From NCBI GenBank assembly GCA_017464805.1, contig JAFTYE010000003.1, positions 179,548 to 243,547 of the forward strand: DNA of 64,000 nucleotides. The letters are read 5' to 3'. The DNA is from Clostridia bacterium (lineage in GTDB: Bacteria > Bacillota > Clostridia > Oscillospirales > CAG-272). A program made the position numbers and the translations under genes. The notes beneath the pieces were generated by a model. The model had not been told where the DNA came from, ran no database searches, and was given only the letters and a program-made list of their open reading frames with translations. Below are positions 20,758 through 29,856 of the stretch, one piece after another (within the stretch, counting starts at the first letter, position 1; each line of letters starts with the position of its first letter).

Positions 20758-20911
20758 CAAAAAATACCGCCCTTTTTCACACAAAAACCACACGCACAGC
20801 CCTCTTTCTTAACAATTTGTCTATATATATATGGTAAAATTCTATTTAAGCTATTCTGCGCCCATCGGCGCGTTCACTTTGGAAAAGGAAAGGCGAAGGC
20901 CAAGGATTGTT

Positions 20912-21886
20912 ATGATTAAGATCGAGCATTTGACAAAAAGCTACGGCACACACCGCGCGATCTCGGACGTCAGCTTTGAGATCAAGGAAGGGGAGATTGT
21001 CGGCTTTCTCGGCCCCAACGGCGCAGGGAAAAGCACCACGATGAACATTCTCACGGGATGCCTTTCCTCGGACGCGGGAGACGTGCTGGTGAACGGACTG
21101 GATATTCTCAAAAACCCCATCGAGGCGAAAAAGCTGATCGGCTACCTGCCCGAGCAGCCACCTGTATATCCCGAAATGACCGTTTCGGAATACCTCGGCT
21201 TCGTCTACGACTTAAAGCATTGCACCCTGCCCAAGCGTGAGCATATCGACGAGATCTGTGACGTCGTTCGCATCGCGGACGTCAAAAACCGCCTGATCGG
21301 AAATCTGTCCAAGGGCTACCGCCAACGTGTCGGTATCGCCGAGGCTTTGGTAGGCAATCCGCCCGTGCTCATTTTTGATGAGCCGACCGTCGGCCTTGAC
21401 CCCAAGCAGATCATCGAGGTGCGTAACCTGCTCCGCACTCTGGGCAAAAACCACACGGTCATCCTCTCCACGCACATTTTGCCCGAGGTGCAGGCCATCT
21501 GCGGTCGCCTGATCGTCATTGACAACGGTCGCATCATCGCCGACCGTCCGACCGACGAGCTGACCCGCGTGATTCGCGACAGCCGCCGTTACCGCATCCG
21601 CGTGGCAGGCCCTGTGAACGAGGTGCTTGCCGCCCTGCGTGGCGTGGGTGGCATCCGGCGCGTGGAAGCAGAGACCGACCGCGACGGCGAGGCATCCACC
21701 TTTCTGCTTGAAAGTGCGGCCGGCACGGACGTGCGCCGCGCCGTCTTCTTCGCCCTTTCGGAAAAAGGGCTTCCCATCTACGGTCTTGAGCCTGTCGGAC
21801 GGGATCTGGAGGACGTGTTCCTTCAGCTGATCGAAAATGGCGGGGAGCTCCCTGCCGAAAAGCCCGCCGCCCGTCGGCGCAAATAA
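20912..21886 (+). CDS. ABC transporter ATPase of Gld-type exporter
   Basis: A 324-residue ABC ATPase, closest to the GldA/CcmA-type exporters. Walker A is GPNGAGKSTT (about residue 38), the signature region is LSKGYRQRVGIAEAL, and Walker B is VLIFDEPTVGLDPKQ. A C-terminal extension of about 90 residues ends in a basic tail. The ATG at 20912 is chosen because AAGGA precedes it and the family starts at MIKIEHLTKSYG; an upstream in-frame ATG at 20831 would add an unrelated leader. It is the first gene of an operon with a permease, two GldG-like proteins, a DUF4340-like protein and a MutS-like ATPase. Confidence 0.88.
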   Translation: MIKIEHLTKSYGTHRAISDVSFEIKEGEIVGFLGPNGAGKSTTMNILTGCLSSDAGDVLVNGLDILKNPIEAKKLIGYLPEQPPVYPEMTVSEYLGFVYDLKHCTLPKREHIDEICDVVRIADVKNRLIGNLSKGYRQRVGIAEALVGNPPVLIFDEPTVGLDPKQIIEVRNLLRTLGKNHTVILSTHILPEVQAICGRLIVIDNGRIIADRPTDELTRVIRDSRRYRIRVAGPVNEVLAALRGVGGIRRVEAETDRDGEASTFLLESAAGTDVRRAVFFALSEKGLPIYGLEPVGRDLEDVFLQLIENGGELPAEKPAARRRK

Positions 21887-21901
21887 GTCGGAGGAAACGA
21901 T

Positions 21902-22606
21902 ATGTTTGCCATTTATAAGCGCGAGCTCCGCTCGTTTTTCACCACCCCCATTGGGTACATCTTCTGCGCCATCTTCCTGTGCTTCAGCGCGGGTGTGTTC
22001 TGTTATTCCACGCTTTATCAGATGTCTGCGGACACCACTACGTACTTCACAGCCATGCTCTTCTCACTTGTGATCCTTGTGCCGCTACTCTCCATGAGGA
22101 GCTTTAGCGAGGAGCGCAAGACCAAGACTGAGCAGCTGCTCCTCTCCGCTCCTGTCAGCCTGACGGGCATGGTGATGGCCAAGTTCCTTGCCTCCTATAC
22201 CGTGTTCTTCGGCTGTACGCTGGTTTCCTCTCTCAATTTCATTATCCTGTATACGCACGCCGAGCCCAAGACCGCACTCATCCTCTGTAACCTTGCGGCC
22301 TTTCTGCTCGTGGGCATGGCCTTCCTTGCCATCGGTATCTTCATCTCTGCGATGACGGAAAGCCAGCTCGCCGCCTCGGTCATCACCGTGGCCACCCTGC
22401 TCGTTCTTCTGCTCATCAGCATGCTCAATAGCCTCATTTCCGTGTCCTGGATCCGGTTTCTTCTGTCGGGGTTGTCGGTCTTCTCCCGTTATCAGAACTT
22501 CTCGAACGGTATCTTTGACGTCGCGGCACTCGTGTACTACCTCTCGCTGACCGCGCTCTTCTTGTTCCTGACCGTGCGCGTCTTCGACCGTCGCCGCTAC
22601 GCCTGA
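21902..22606 (+). CDS. ABC-2 type permease (GldF-like)
   Basis: A 234-residue polytopic permease with about six membrane helices. The N-terminal MFAIYKRELRSFFTTPIGYI and the conserved loop LLSMRSFSEERKTKTEQLLL are typical of the GldF/NosY-type ABC-2 permeases. It is preceded by GGAGGAAACGAT and follows the ATPase by 15 bp. The substrate of this transporter class is unknown; in Bacteroidetes the homologues are needed for gliding motility. Confidence 0.85.
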   Translation: MFAIYKRELRSFFTTPIGYIFCAIFLCFSAGVFCYSTLYQMSADTTTYFTAMLFSLVILVPLLSMRSFSEERKTKTEQLLLSAPVSLTGMVMAKFLASYTVFFGCTLVSSLNFIILYTHAEPKTALILCNLAAFLLVGMAFLAIGIFISAMTESQLAASVITVATLLVLLLISMLNSLISVSWIRFLLSGLSVFSRYQNFSNGIFDVAALVYYLSLTALFLFLTVRVFDRRRYA

Positions 22607-22618
22607 CGGAGGAAACGG

Positions 22619-24076
22619 ATGAACGTTAAACAGTTTCTTGATCGGCGAAGCGTGCGCCACGCGGGAAGCGGCACGGCCCTCGTGGCCCTGGTGATCGCTC
22701 TTTTCTACCTCGTGAACTTGATCGTTCTGGGTGCCGCCAACCACTTTTCGTGGTACTTCTACGCCACCGAGCAGTACGATCTTTCGATCAGCGGCGCAGC
22801 GGACGAGCTGCTTGCCGACATCGATACGACCGAGCATAAGGTCGAGATCATCTTCTGCGATATAGAGGAAAACGTCAAGCAGAGCAATCAGCTTGACTAT
22901 GTTTACGAAACCGCCGTCGGCCTTGCCGAGCGGTATCCCGAGCTCATCGAGCTATCCTTTGTCAATATGTGGCTCGACCCCGCCCGCGTAGCCCCCTACC
23001 GCGTGGCCGAGGACGGCAGTGAGCAGAACCTCAACACCGCCACCGTTGTAGTGGATTACGGCGGGGAATTCGTGCTCAACTCTGCGGCTGCTTTCTATAC
23101 CCTGGACGATGAGAATTACGTCGTCGCCTACAACGGCGAGGAGATCTTCGTGGCCTCTATTCTTTGGGTCACGGCCGAGCGGCACCCCGTTGCCTACTTC
23201 ACCGCCAACCACGGTGAGGAGATACCCTCTTCTCTGTACCGCCAGCTGACCGCGGCAGGCTACAAGATCGAGCGCATCGACTTGGCCGCTGTGACCGAGA
23301 TCCCCGAGGACGCCGGTATGGTGGTCATCTCATCCCCCCTGTACGATTTCCAACGCTCGGCGGCAGACTCCGCCTATGTGTCCGAGCTGACCAAACTGGA
23401 AAATTATCTGGAAAACGATGGCAGGCTCTACGTGTCCATGAACCCCACGTATGTGGAAAAGCTCCCGCGTCTTTGCTCCTTCCTTACCGATTACGGTGTT
23501 ACGGTCGGTCTTGGCACGGTCGTGGATCATGAGGCTGCCCTGCCGGGCTCGGCAGGCTATTCGTTGATCACCTCCTTTGCCGACGGCGGCATCGGTGCTT
23601 CGCTTTCCGCGCAGGTCAGCGCAGGTGGCCGCCGCACCGTCCTTTCCTACGCCGCACCCCTTACGTTGGCGGATACCGAAAAGGCAAGTGTCCAGCCCGT
23701 TCTCTATTCCGCCACCACCGCGCATCTGTTGCGGGACGGAGAGGAAAGCGAGATCGGTCGCACGCCCCTGCTCTCTGTGTCCGAGGTGAAGGATAGTGAC
23801 GGTATTCTGATCGTGGCATCCAGTCCTTTTCTGGCGGATACCACCCTGATGAACGGCGAAGGCTACGGCAACAAGACGCTGGTCAATTCGCTCCTCTCCC
23901 TTGTGGGCGCGGAGCGCGTGCCGAGCGGCATCCCCGCTGTGCAGGTTGACCGCTCTGCCATCGAGGACCTAACCTCGCGCGAAGCGGATATCTATACCGC
24001 ACTGGCGGCAGGCGTTCTGCCCGCCTTGCTTCTCGTCTGTGGTCTTGTGTACCACTCGCGGCGTAAAAACCGTTAA
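22619..24076 (+). CDS. GldG-like auxiliary protein, copy 1
   Basis: A 485-residue membrane-anchored protein of the GldG/ABC-transporter-auxiliary family. One helix lies near residues 20-45 (ALVALVIALFYLVNLIVLGAA) and one at the C-terminus (GVLPALLLVCGLVYHSRRKN), with the large domain between them outside the membrane. Recognisable family segments are TEQYDLSISGAADELL, VAYFTANHGEEIP and LENYLENDGRLYVSMNP. It is 12 bp downstream of the permease behind GGAGGAAACG. The role is inferred: an extracytoplasmic partner of the exporter. Confidence 0.8.
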   Translation: MNVKQFLDRRSVRHAGSGTALVALVIALFYLVNLIVLGAANHFSWYFYATEQYDLSISGAADELLADIDTTEHKVEIIFCDIEENVKQSNQLDYVYETAVGLAERYPELIELSFVNMWLDPARVAPYRVAEDGSEQNLNTATVVVDYGGEFVLNSAAAFYTLDDENYVVAYNGEEIFVASILWVTAERHPVAYFTANHGEEIPSSLYRQLTAAGYKIERIDLAAVTEIPEDAGMVVISSPLYDFQRSAADSAYVSELTKLENYLENDGRLYVSMNPTYVEKLPRLCSFLTDYGVTVGLGTVVDHEAALPGSAGYSLITSFADGGIGASLSAQVSAGGRRTVLSYAAPLTLADTEKASVQPVLYSATTAHLLRDGEESEIGRTPLLSVSEVKDSDGILIVASSPFLADTTLMNGEGYGNKTLVNSLLSLVGAERVPSGIPAVQVDRSAIEDLTSREADIYTALAAGVLPALLLVCGLVYHSRRKNR

Positions 24077-24104
24077 GACTCCCAAAATTTGAAAGGGAAA
24101 ACCT

Positions 24105-25748
24105 ATGTGGAAAATAAAGCTTCCGGCGCGGTTCGGTAAATACTGGTGGCGCACGGCCCTCACGATTTTGATCGTGGTGGCGGTCGTGGCGGGGAATGTT
24201 GCCCTCACGGCCTATGCCTCCACGCATAATCTGTTTATTGATACCACCTCGGAGGGGCGATATACCGTTCGCCCGCAAATGATCGAATTTCTCAAAAATG
24301 CCGACATGAAGGACGATGTGGATATTATCTTCTGCGCCACCCCCGACGTGTTGCTGGCAAACTATAATTCCTCGCTGGTCTACGTGATGGCTCTGGAATT
24401 GCAGGAGCAGGTAAAGAACGTGCACGTGCAGTGCGTTGATCTTTCCCGCCATCCCGAGGCACTGGATATGTACAAGCGCACCTCGGCAAGCAGCCTCTCG
24501 TGGAGTGACGTGATCGTGTCCAGCGGTACCGAGTTCCGCGTTTATACGACCGATTCCTTCTTCACCGTTGACCAGAATACGGGTGCGATCGTCGGCTTCA
24601 ACGGCGAGCGCAAGATGTGTGAGGCGATTCTGTCCATGACCGCCAAGAGCCTGCCGCTTGCCTGCTTCACCGTCGGCAACGGCGAGACCCTGCCCTCGCA
24701 GGACGATGAGGAGACCTGTTACCTCTACGAGCGAATCCGTGACGCGGGCTTCCGCATCATGGCCATTGACCTTGAAACCGAGGATATTCCAGACTCCTGC
24801 ACCCTGCTGGTCATCAACGGCCCGACCTCGGACTTCTCCTCGGGACGGTTGGAGGATATCGACTATGTGTCCCCCATCACCAAGATCGACGCGTTTCTTG
24901 ACCGCTTCGGTTCGGTCTTCTATTTCCGTGATGCGTCGGCAGGCGAGCTGCCGAATCTGGAGGAGTTCCTTTCGGAATGGGGCATTACTTTCGCCGTGGA
25001 CGACGGAAACGGAAATACGGTGCATGGCACCACCCTGCGGGATACATCCGCCGCCCTGTCGGGCGATCCCGCCCGTATCAGCGGCACCTACGGCACCTCC
25101 TCGGTGTACGAGGATATCACCGCCCTGTCCTCTCCTCCGAAGACCATCTTTGAAAATTGCTCTCCTATCTCCATTCTGTGGGATTCGGGCTTTTCTTCCA
25201 TCAATAACAACGGTCGCACCGTAACCTCGCTCTTTACTACCACGGAGAAGGCCTATGCCGTCAACGCAGACGGCGATACCGTCGCGGGTGGCAGCTACTC
25301 CCTGATGACCTTGACAAGCGAAAGCCGCATCGTTAACAATGATGTGTTTACCTCCACCCTCTTCGTCTGCGGCACCACCGCCTACCACGCCGCCGAGTAT
25401 ATGGCGGATAACGTCTACGCCAACGGCGAGATCCTGCAAAGCACCGTCCGCGGTGCGGCGCGCACGGTCGTGAGCGTGTCGGACGAGCTCCCCTTCAAAT
25501 TCTATGAGGATGCCGCCTTCACCGAGTCCTACGACGAGGGCGAAAACTCCATTTATAAGGAAGATGAGGAAGGTAACGTCATTTGGGTCGAGGATGAGGA
25601 CGGCTACAGCCGGAAGGTCGTTTTGCGCGTGATTCGCCCCATTGAGGAATGGGAAAAGAGCGCGTGGCTTATCGCGCTTACGGCCATTCCCGCCGTGCTT
25701 TTTGCGCTGTCGGGTGCGTTCGTTGTGCTCCGCCGCCGTGCCCGCTGA
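24105..25748 (+). CDS. GldG-like auxiliary protein, copy 2
   Basis: A 547-residue protein with the same plan as the gene before it: an N-terminal helix (TALTILIVVAVVAGNVALTAYA), a long outer domain with TSEGRYTVRPQMIEFLKN, CFTVGNGETLPS and an Asp/Glu-rich stretch near the C-terminal end, then a final helix (LIALTAIPAVLFALSGAFVVL). The two GldG-like proteins align in layout but differ clearly in sequence, so they are old paralogues that may form a heterodimer. Gene spacing of 28 bp supports one operon. Confidence 0.78.
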   Translation: MWKIKLPARFGKYWWRTALTILIVVAVVAGNVALTAYASTHNLFIDTTSEGRYTVRPQMIEFLKNADMKDDVDIIFCATPDVLLANYNSSLVYVMALELQEQVKNVHVQCVDLSRHPEALDMYKRTSASSLSWSDVIVSSGTEFRVYTTDSFFTVDQNTGAIVGFNGERKMCEAILSMTAKSLPLACFTVGNGETLPSQDDEETCYLYERIRDAGFRIMAIDLETEDIPDSCTLLVINGPTSDFSSGRLEDIDYVSPITKIDAFLDRFGSVFYFRDASAGELPNLEEFLSEWGITFAVDDGNGNTVHGTTLRDTSAALSGDPARISGTYGTSSVYEDITALSSPPKTIFENCSPISILWDSGFSSINNNGRTVTSLFTTTEKAYAVNADGDTVAGGSYSLMTLTSESRIVNNDVFTSTLFVCGTTAYHAAEYMADNVYANGEILQSTVRGAARTVVSVSDELPFKFYEDAAFTESYDEGENSIYKEDEEGNVIWVEDEDGYSRKVVLRVIRPIEEWEKSAWLIALTAIPAVLFALSGAFVVLRRRAR

Positions 25749-25762
25749 AAGGAAAAAGGATT

Positions 25763-27577
25763 ATGAGAAAACCGCCAAAACCTAATAAAACAGCGATCCT
25801 TCTCCTTTCGCTGCTCGCCGCCTTTGCGGTGCTGCTGGCTCTGTATCTTGCGGTGCTCGCACCCTATTTTACCGATACGGACGACACGCCGACCGGCACG
25901 ACCCCGCCCGTCTCAGACGGTGAGAGCCTGGGCATCACGGGGGAGACGCTGCTTCTGTTCCCGCGCGTGGTGCGAACGGATATCAAGTCGCTTGCCGTCT
26001 TCAACAGCTATGATAAGAAGTCCGATTCCTACGAAAGCTATACCTTTCTGCGTGACTCCGAGGACAGCGACGGAGACGGGGATACCTACGACTATATCAT
26101 AAAAGAATTTCCCGCGCATCCTTACGATGAGGAGAAATTCTCCGCTCTCGTCGTCGGTGCGGGCTACGCCTCCTGCGTTGGTAAGCTGAACGAGCTTTCC
26201 TTTGACGGCAAAACCGAGGTCGAGATTACGGGTATCTACGAAAAATACGGCCTCTCGGATGCCGATTGCCCGTCCTACTACACCCTTGAAAAAACCGACG
26301 GCACCGTTTACACTGTTTACGTCGGGGCAAAGACTCCCGACGGCAACTACTACGCCCGCCTTGCGGGGCGTGATGCCGTATATGTGCTTCCTGCCTCCTC
26401 GCTTGAGGAATCGGTGCTTCGCCCGCTTGCCTATTTTGCCGAGCCGCGCCTAACCTTTGACGCAGATACACAGTATGGCTATATCTATATCGAGAACTTC
26501 TCCATCTATCATGATCGCTCCTTCCTTGACGCCTTTTTCGGTGCGGGAGAAGGAAAGCCCGATACCGATCTCTCGGAGCTTTCGCCGTTCGTGATGTTCA
26601 CCTATCTGCGCGTGCCGGAGCGTGACCTCTATCATTCGGGCTCCATCTACGGCATGCTGGCCCCCACCACCGCCTATACCCCCAACGATAACAATGTGGA
26701 TGCCGCGTTGCAGATGCTTCCCGGCATGGAGGGCACGGAGGTGCTGAAGCTGGGCCTCACGGATGCCGACTTTGCCGAGGGTGGGCTGCTTGAAAACATC
26801 GCGTACACCATCTACTACGAAATGCCCTACGGCATCACCTACGATACAAACGAGGACCCCATCGTCGATTATTGGGTCAAAAATGTCCTGTTCGTGACCC
26901 ACCGTGCCTCGGACGGTAGCTATACCGTCGGTAGCCTCTCCTACCGCGAGGGCGAGGAGATTGAGGTCTTTTACAACATGATTGCCCGTGTGGAGGGTAC
27001 GACCCTCTCCTTCCTGGAGTACGATCTTGTCGATTGGGTGGAATCCCGTATGTTCAGCGTGTCCCTCGATAACGTTGCGGGTATTGAGATATCCTCGGCG
27101 CGCGGCGATTACTGGTACGAGATCGCGGGCGACGGCACCTCCGGCCAGATCGTGACCGAGAAGCATTCGGGCAAGCAGTATTTCTACGTGGGTAAGGACG
27201 TACCCTTTGCGCTCAATGAGGAAGGCTACTGTGAGGACATCGAGCAGTTCCGAAATCTGTATATGTTCCTCTTGGAATTGCAGTATGAGGGCGCGATCGC
27301 AGAAGATTCCTCCCTCACTGATGAGGAAAAGGACGCCATCATGGCGGACGATTCCCGTTGCTTGCTTTCCTTCGTGCTCACCATGGAGGACGGGCGCGAG
27401 ATGACCTACCGATTCTTCCCGTACTCGGAGCGGCACTGCATGGTTTCCGTTTCGGGTGACGGTATTTCGGACGTGACGGTGTTCTACACCCTCACCGCGT
27501 CTATCCGCCGTATCGCGGATGCCACCTGGCAGCTCGCAAACGGCGTGTATATCGACCCCGATTTTCGGTATCAGTAA
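25763..27577 (+). CDS. DUF4340-like membrane-anchored protein
   Basis: A 604-residue protein with one N-terminal membrane helix (AILLLSLLAAFAVLLALYLAV) and a large acidic outer domain. Repeating segments of the type YTLEKTDGTVYTVYVGAKTPDGNYYARL are the marks of DUF4340 proteins, which often accompany GldG-like proteins. The ATG at 25763 is chosen because GGAAAAAGGATT precedes it; an in-frame upstream start would overlap the previous gene. It is thought to work with the exporter at the outer membrane face; this is inference from gene order. Confidence 0.75.
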   Translation: MRKPPKPNKTAILLLSLLAAFAVLLALYLAVLAPYFTDTDDTPTGTTPPVSDGESLGITGETLLLFPRVVRTDIKSLAVFNSYDKKSDSYESYTFLRDSEDSDGDGDTYDYIIKEFPAHPYDEEKFSALVVGAGYASCVGKLNELSFDGKTEVEITGIYEKYGLSDADCPSYYTLEKTDGTVYTVYVGAKTPDGNYYARLAGRDAVYVLPASSLEESVLRPLAYFAEPRLTFDADTQYGYIYIENFSIYHDRSFLDAFFGAGEGKPDTDLSELSPFVMFTYLRVPERDLYHSGSIYGMLAPTTAYTPNDNNVDAALQMLPGMEGTEVLKLGLTDADFAEGGLLENIAYTIYYEMPYGITYDTNEDPIVDYWVKNVLFVTHRASDGSYTVGSLSYREGEEIEVFYNMIARVEGTTLSFLEYDLVDWVESRMFSVSLDNVAGIEISSARGDYWYEIAGDGTSGQIVTEKHSGKQYFYVGKDVPFALNEEGYCEDIEQFRNLYMFLLELQYEGAIAEDSSLTDEEKDAIMADDSRCLLSFVLTMEDGREMTYRFFPYSERHCMVSVSGDGISDVTVFYTLTASIRRIADATWQLANGVYIDPDFRYQ

Positions 27578-27588
27578 GGAGTAACGCT

Positions 27589-29172
27589 ATGTTTTTGAGC
27601 CTGTTGTATCCCACCGCCGAGGAAGCGGAGTGCGCCGCGCGCGGAGAAGGCAGACCATCGGTCAGCCCCGCCGTTTGCGCGGAGCTCGGTCTTGACCGTC
27701 TGCTACCCCTGACAGGGAGCTCGCTCTCCGATTTCTTCACCGCCGATTCTGCCATTATCGCCTACCGCCAGGAGATCTTTGCCGATATGGCGGCTCTGCC
27801 CGCTCTTGGCGAGGTACTCTCCGAGGCCATCCCCGTGCTTCACGACATCATGGAGCTTCGTCGCATGGACGAGGGCATGGGCGCGGGTAGCGAGTCTTAT
27901 CTGTACAGCATCACCGAGATCGAGTTGTACGTGTCCTGCATCGACAGCCTCTATCGGGGACTTTCTCCCCTGCGCGACCGGGTGAAAAGCCGCGGCTTTT
28001 CTGCTCTGTGCGCGCGCATCGAGGAGCTGGCGCAGAGTGAATACTACAAAGAGCTGAATGCCGATCTTTCCCGCCTCTCCTCCCGTATCCGTGAGGTAAA
28101 GAGTGTGACCGTCGGCGTCAATCTGGATTCTCGTCTTTGTCCCGCGTCGGCTGGTGTCATTTCGGTCAATGCCGAGCCCTTCAAATCGGGCGAGCTGCTG
28201 GACAAGATTCTACGCATGAGCTTCCGCAACGACAGCTTTACCTGCATCGCCGCGCTGGAGCCCTACGATAAGAACCAGACCGAAAACCGTCGCGAGGCCA
28301 TGACGCAGGCACTCTATTCCGCGCTCGGGGACGTGTTCCGCTCGTCGGTACGCGGCTGGCGGCGTATCGTGTCCCAGTACGTTCTGGAAAACACCGACTT
28401 CCTGCTCCGCATCCTGCCCGAGATCGAGTTCGTGTCCCGCGGTGCTTCTCTCATGCGTGCCCTTGCTGCGCGAGGATGCCCGCTTTGCACCCCCACCCTG
28501 CTTGATCGGGGACAAAAGGACTTTCACGCACAAGGGCTTTATAATCCGGATGTGGCCATGCAGGTGTCGGACGAGATGGTCGAAAACGACTTCGACTTCG
28601 ACGAAAATGGCCGCATTTATATCCTCTCCGGCCCCAATCGTGGCGGCAAATCGGTTATCACCTGTGCCGTCGGCCTTGCACAGGCCATGGTTCAGCTCGG
28701 CCTCTCGGCTCCTGCCCGTTCGCTCGCTATTTCCCCCGTGGACGGCATCTATACCCATTTTCCCGAGGGGGCTGAGGACACCATCGACAAGGGCCGTCTT
28801 GGCGAGGAATGTGCTCGCCTGCGGGAGATCTTTGACAGCATAACCGAGCATTCGCTTGTCCTCTTGGACGAGTCGCTTTCCTCTACGGGCGCGTACGAGG
28901 CATCCTATATCGCCGCCGAAATTCTGTGCGGTTTCGGCGCAAAACGTTGCCGCGTGATCTTCTCCACCCATCTGCATGAGCTGGCCTCGCACCTCGATGA
29001 GATCAACGAGCGCGTAGCGGCTGCCCGCGGCGTGAAGATCGACACGCTGGTCGCAGGGATCGAGGAAGGGAAGCGTTCCTTCCGCATCCACCGCCGCCGC
29101 CCCGACGGCAAGAGCTACGCCCGCGACATTGCGGACAAATACGGTCTCTCCTTTGAGGAGCTTGTGAAATAA
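27589..29172 (+). CDS. MutS-like ATPase without mismatch-binding domain
   Basis: A 527-residue protein with the MutS core and ATPase domains but no N-terminal mismatch-recognition domain. Walker A is LSGPNRGGKSVIT near residue 350, Walker B is SLVLLDESLSSTGAYEAS, and STHLHELA follows. The region before it resembles the MutS lever/clamp helices. It is the last gene of the exporter operon, 11 bp after the DUF4340-like gene behind AAGGAGTAACGCT. Its task is unknown: MutS-like proteins of this short type act on DNA structures or on ribosomes, and the link to a membrane exporter is unusual. Confidence 0.82.
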   Translation: MFLSLLYPTAEEAECAARGEGRPSVSPAVCAELGLDRLLPLTGSSLSDFFTADSAIIAYRQEIFADMAALPALGEVLSEAIPVLHDIMELRRMDEGMGAGSESYLYSITEIELYVSCIDSLYRGLSPLRDRVKSRGFSALCARIEELAQSEYYKELNADLSRLSSRIREVKSVTVGVNLDSRLCPASAGVISVNAEPFKSGELLDKILRMSFRNDSFTCIAALEPYDKNQTENRREAMTQALYSALGDVFRSSVRGWRRIVSQYVLENTDFLLRILPEIEFVSRGASLMRALAARGCPLCTPTLLDRGQKDFHAQGLYNPDVAMQVSDEMVENDFDFDENGRIYILSGPNRGGKSVITCAVGLAQAMVQLGLSAPARSLAISPVDGIYTHFPEGAEDTIDKGRLGEECARLREIFDSITEHSLVLLDESLSSTGAYEASYIAAEILCGFGAKRCRVIFSTHLHELASHLDEINERVAAARGVKIDTLVAGIEEGKRSFRIHRRRPDGKSYARDIADKYGLSFEELVK

Positions 29173-29215
29173 AGATAGGACCGCCGACAAGGTCGGCGGT
29201 CCTATCTTTATTTTT
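29171..29215. terminator. Bidirectional terminator after the MutS-like gene
   Basis: 18-bp perfect stem (29171-29188 and 29192-29209) with an AAG loop, followed by TATTTTT. It also lies at the end of the RHH gene on the other strand. Confidence 0.85.
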
Positions 29216-29378
29216 CCTTACGTTTGATTGCTATTTTGCCATGCTTCCGCTCATACTCTTCCACGCAATCGCGGATCAGAATGAGAATTTGGCTGTTGGC
29301 ACTTCGTGCCTGATAAGCGGCAACCACGTGCAGCTTGTCCAACAGCTCCTCGTCGATACGAATGGATAAACTCTTCAT
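29208..29378 (-). CDS. Ribbon-helix-helix regulator (Arc-like), module 1
   Basis: A 56-residue product starting MKSLSIRIDEELLDKLHVVA. The beta strand KSLSIRID and the helix pair ELLDKLHVVAAYQ...SANSQILILIRDCVEEYE fit the Arc/MetJ RHH fold, which binds operators as a dimer. It faces a decayed SLOG-type gene at 29492. A very similar RHH gene faces an intact SLOG-type gene at 56.5-57.1 kb. An alternative start at 29399 would add seven residues; GGGGG lies 12 nt before the chosen ATG, so the start is uncertain. Likely autoregulator of the divergent pair. Confidence 0.75.
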   Translation of the reverse strand: MKSLSIRIDEELLDKLHVVAAYQARSANSQILILIRDCVEEYERKHGKIAIKRKEK

Positions 29379-29491
29379 AGATTTAAAATGCCCCCACAAT
29401 TAACATATTATATATTCATTTTATGCCTTTTTGTGGTAAAATGTTGTAAATGGATACATTATATATCTAAAATATGTTTATTTAGGGATCT
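29379..29491. promoter_or_regulatory. AT-rich divergent control region of RHH/SLOG module 1
   Basis: An AT-rich stretch with a -10-like TAAAAT at 29437-29442 followed by GTTGTAA. The block AATGTTGTAA (29440-29449) recurs exactly at 56734-56743 in module 2, at the same place relative to the SLOG-type gene. It probably holds the promoter and the RHH operator. Confidence 0.5.
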
Positions 29492-29820
29492 GTGAAGGTT
29501 GCGGTGGTAGGGGCAAGAGGCTTGACCGTGAGGGATCTGGGTAAATTTTTGCCACAAGGCGTGGCGGAGCTTATGTGTGGCGGTGCAAAAGGCATAGCCA
29601 CCTGTGTGCACGAATATGCCAAACGGTAGGGAATGGTGTTGACAGCGTTCTTCCTCTTTATGTGCGTTACGGGCGAGTCGCTCCCTTAAAAAGAAATCAG
29701 AAAATGATCGAGCAGGCTGATGAGGTGGTCGCCATTTGGGACAGGATGTCACGCGGTATGGCCTTTGTGATCGATGCGTACAAAAAGATGGATAAAACAA
29801 TAAACGAGTCTATTCTGTAA
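29492..29820 (+). pseudogene. Decayed SLOG-type (YspA/DUF2493-like) gene, module 1
   Basis: Read from the GTG at 29492 it encodes VKVAVVGARGL...CGGAKGIATCVHEYAKR and then a TAG stop at 29627-29629. Shortly after, near 29640-29650, the frame shifts, and a second frame continues with VLPLYVRYGRVAPLKRNQ and VVAIWDRMSRGMAFVI to the stop at 29820. Both halves align along their whole length with the intact gene at 56786-57121. So this is a former full-length nucleotide-binding SLOG/YspA-like protein, inactivated by one nonsense change and one frameshift. Its divergent RHH neighbour is still open. Confidence 0.85.
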
Positions 29821-29856
29821 AGAAGCCTGCCGACATAGTCGGCAGGCTTCTTTTTA
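29819..29856. terminator. Bidirectional terminator between SLOG pseudogene and metA
   Basis: 14-bp stem AGAAGCCTGCCGAC/GTCGGCAGGCTTCT with ATA loop, T-rich on both strands. Confidence 0.85.

Noticed and set aside
20831-20911. 27-codon N-terminal extension of the ABC ATPase from the ATG at 20831
   Set aside because: The sequence is unlike ABC ATPases and overlaps the likely promoter and ribosome site; the ATG at 20912 fits the family.
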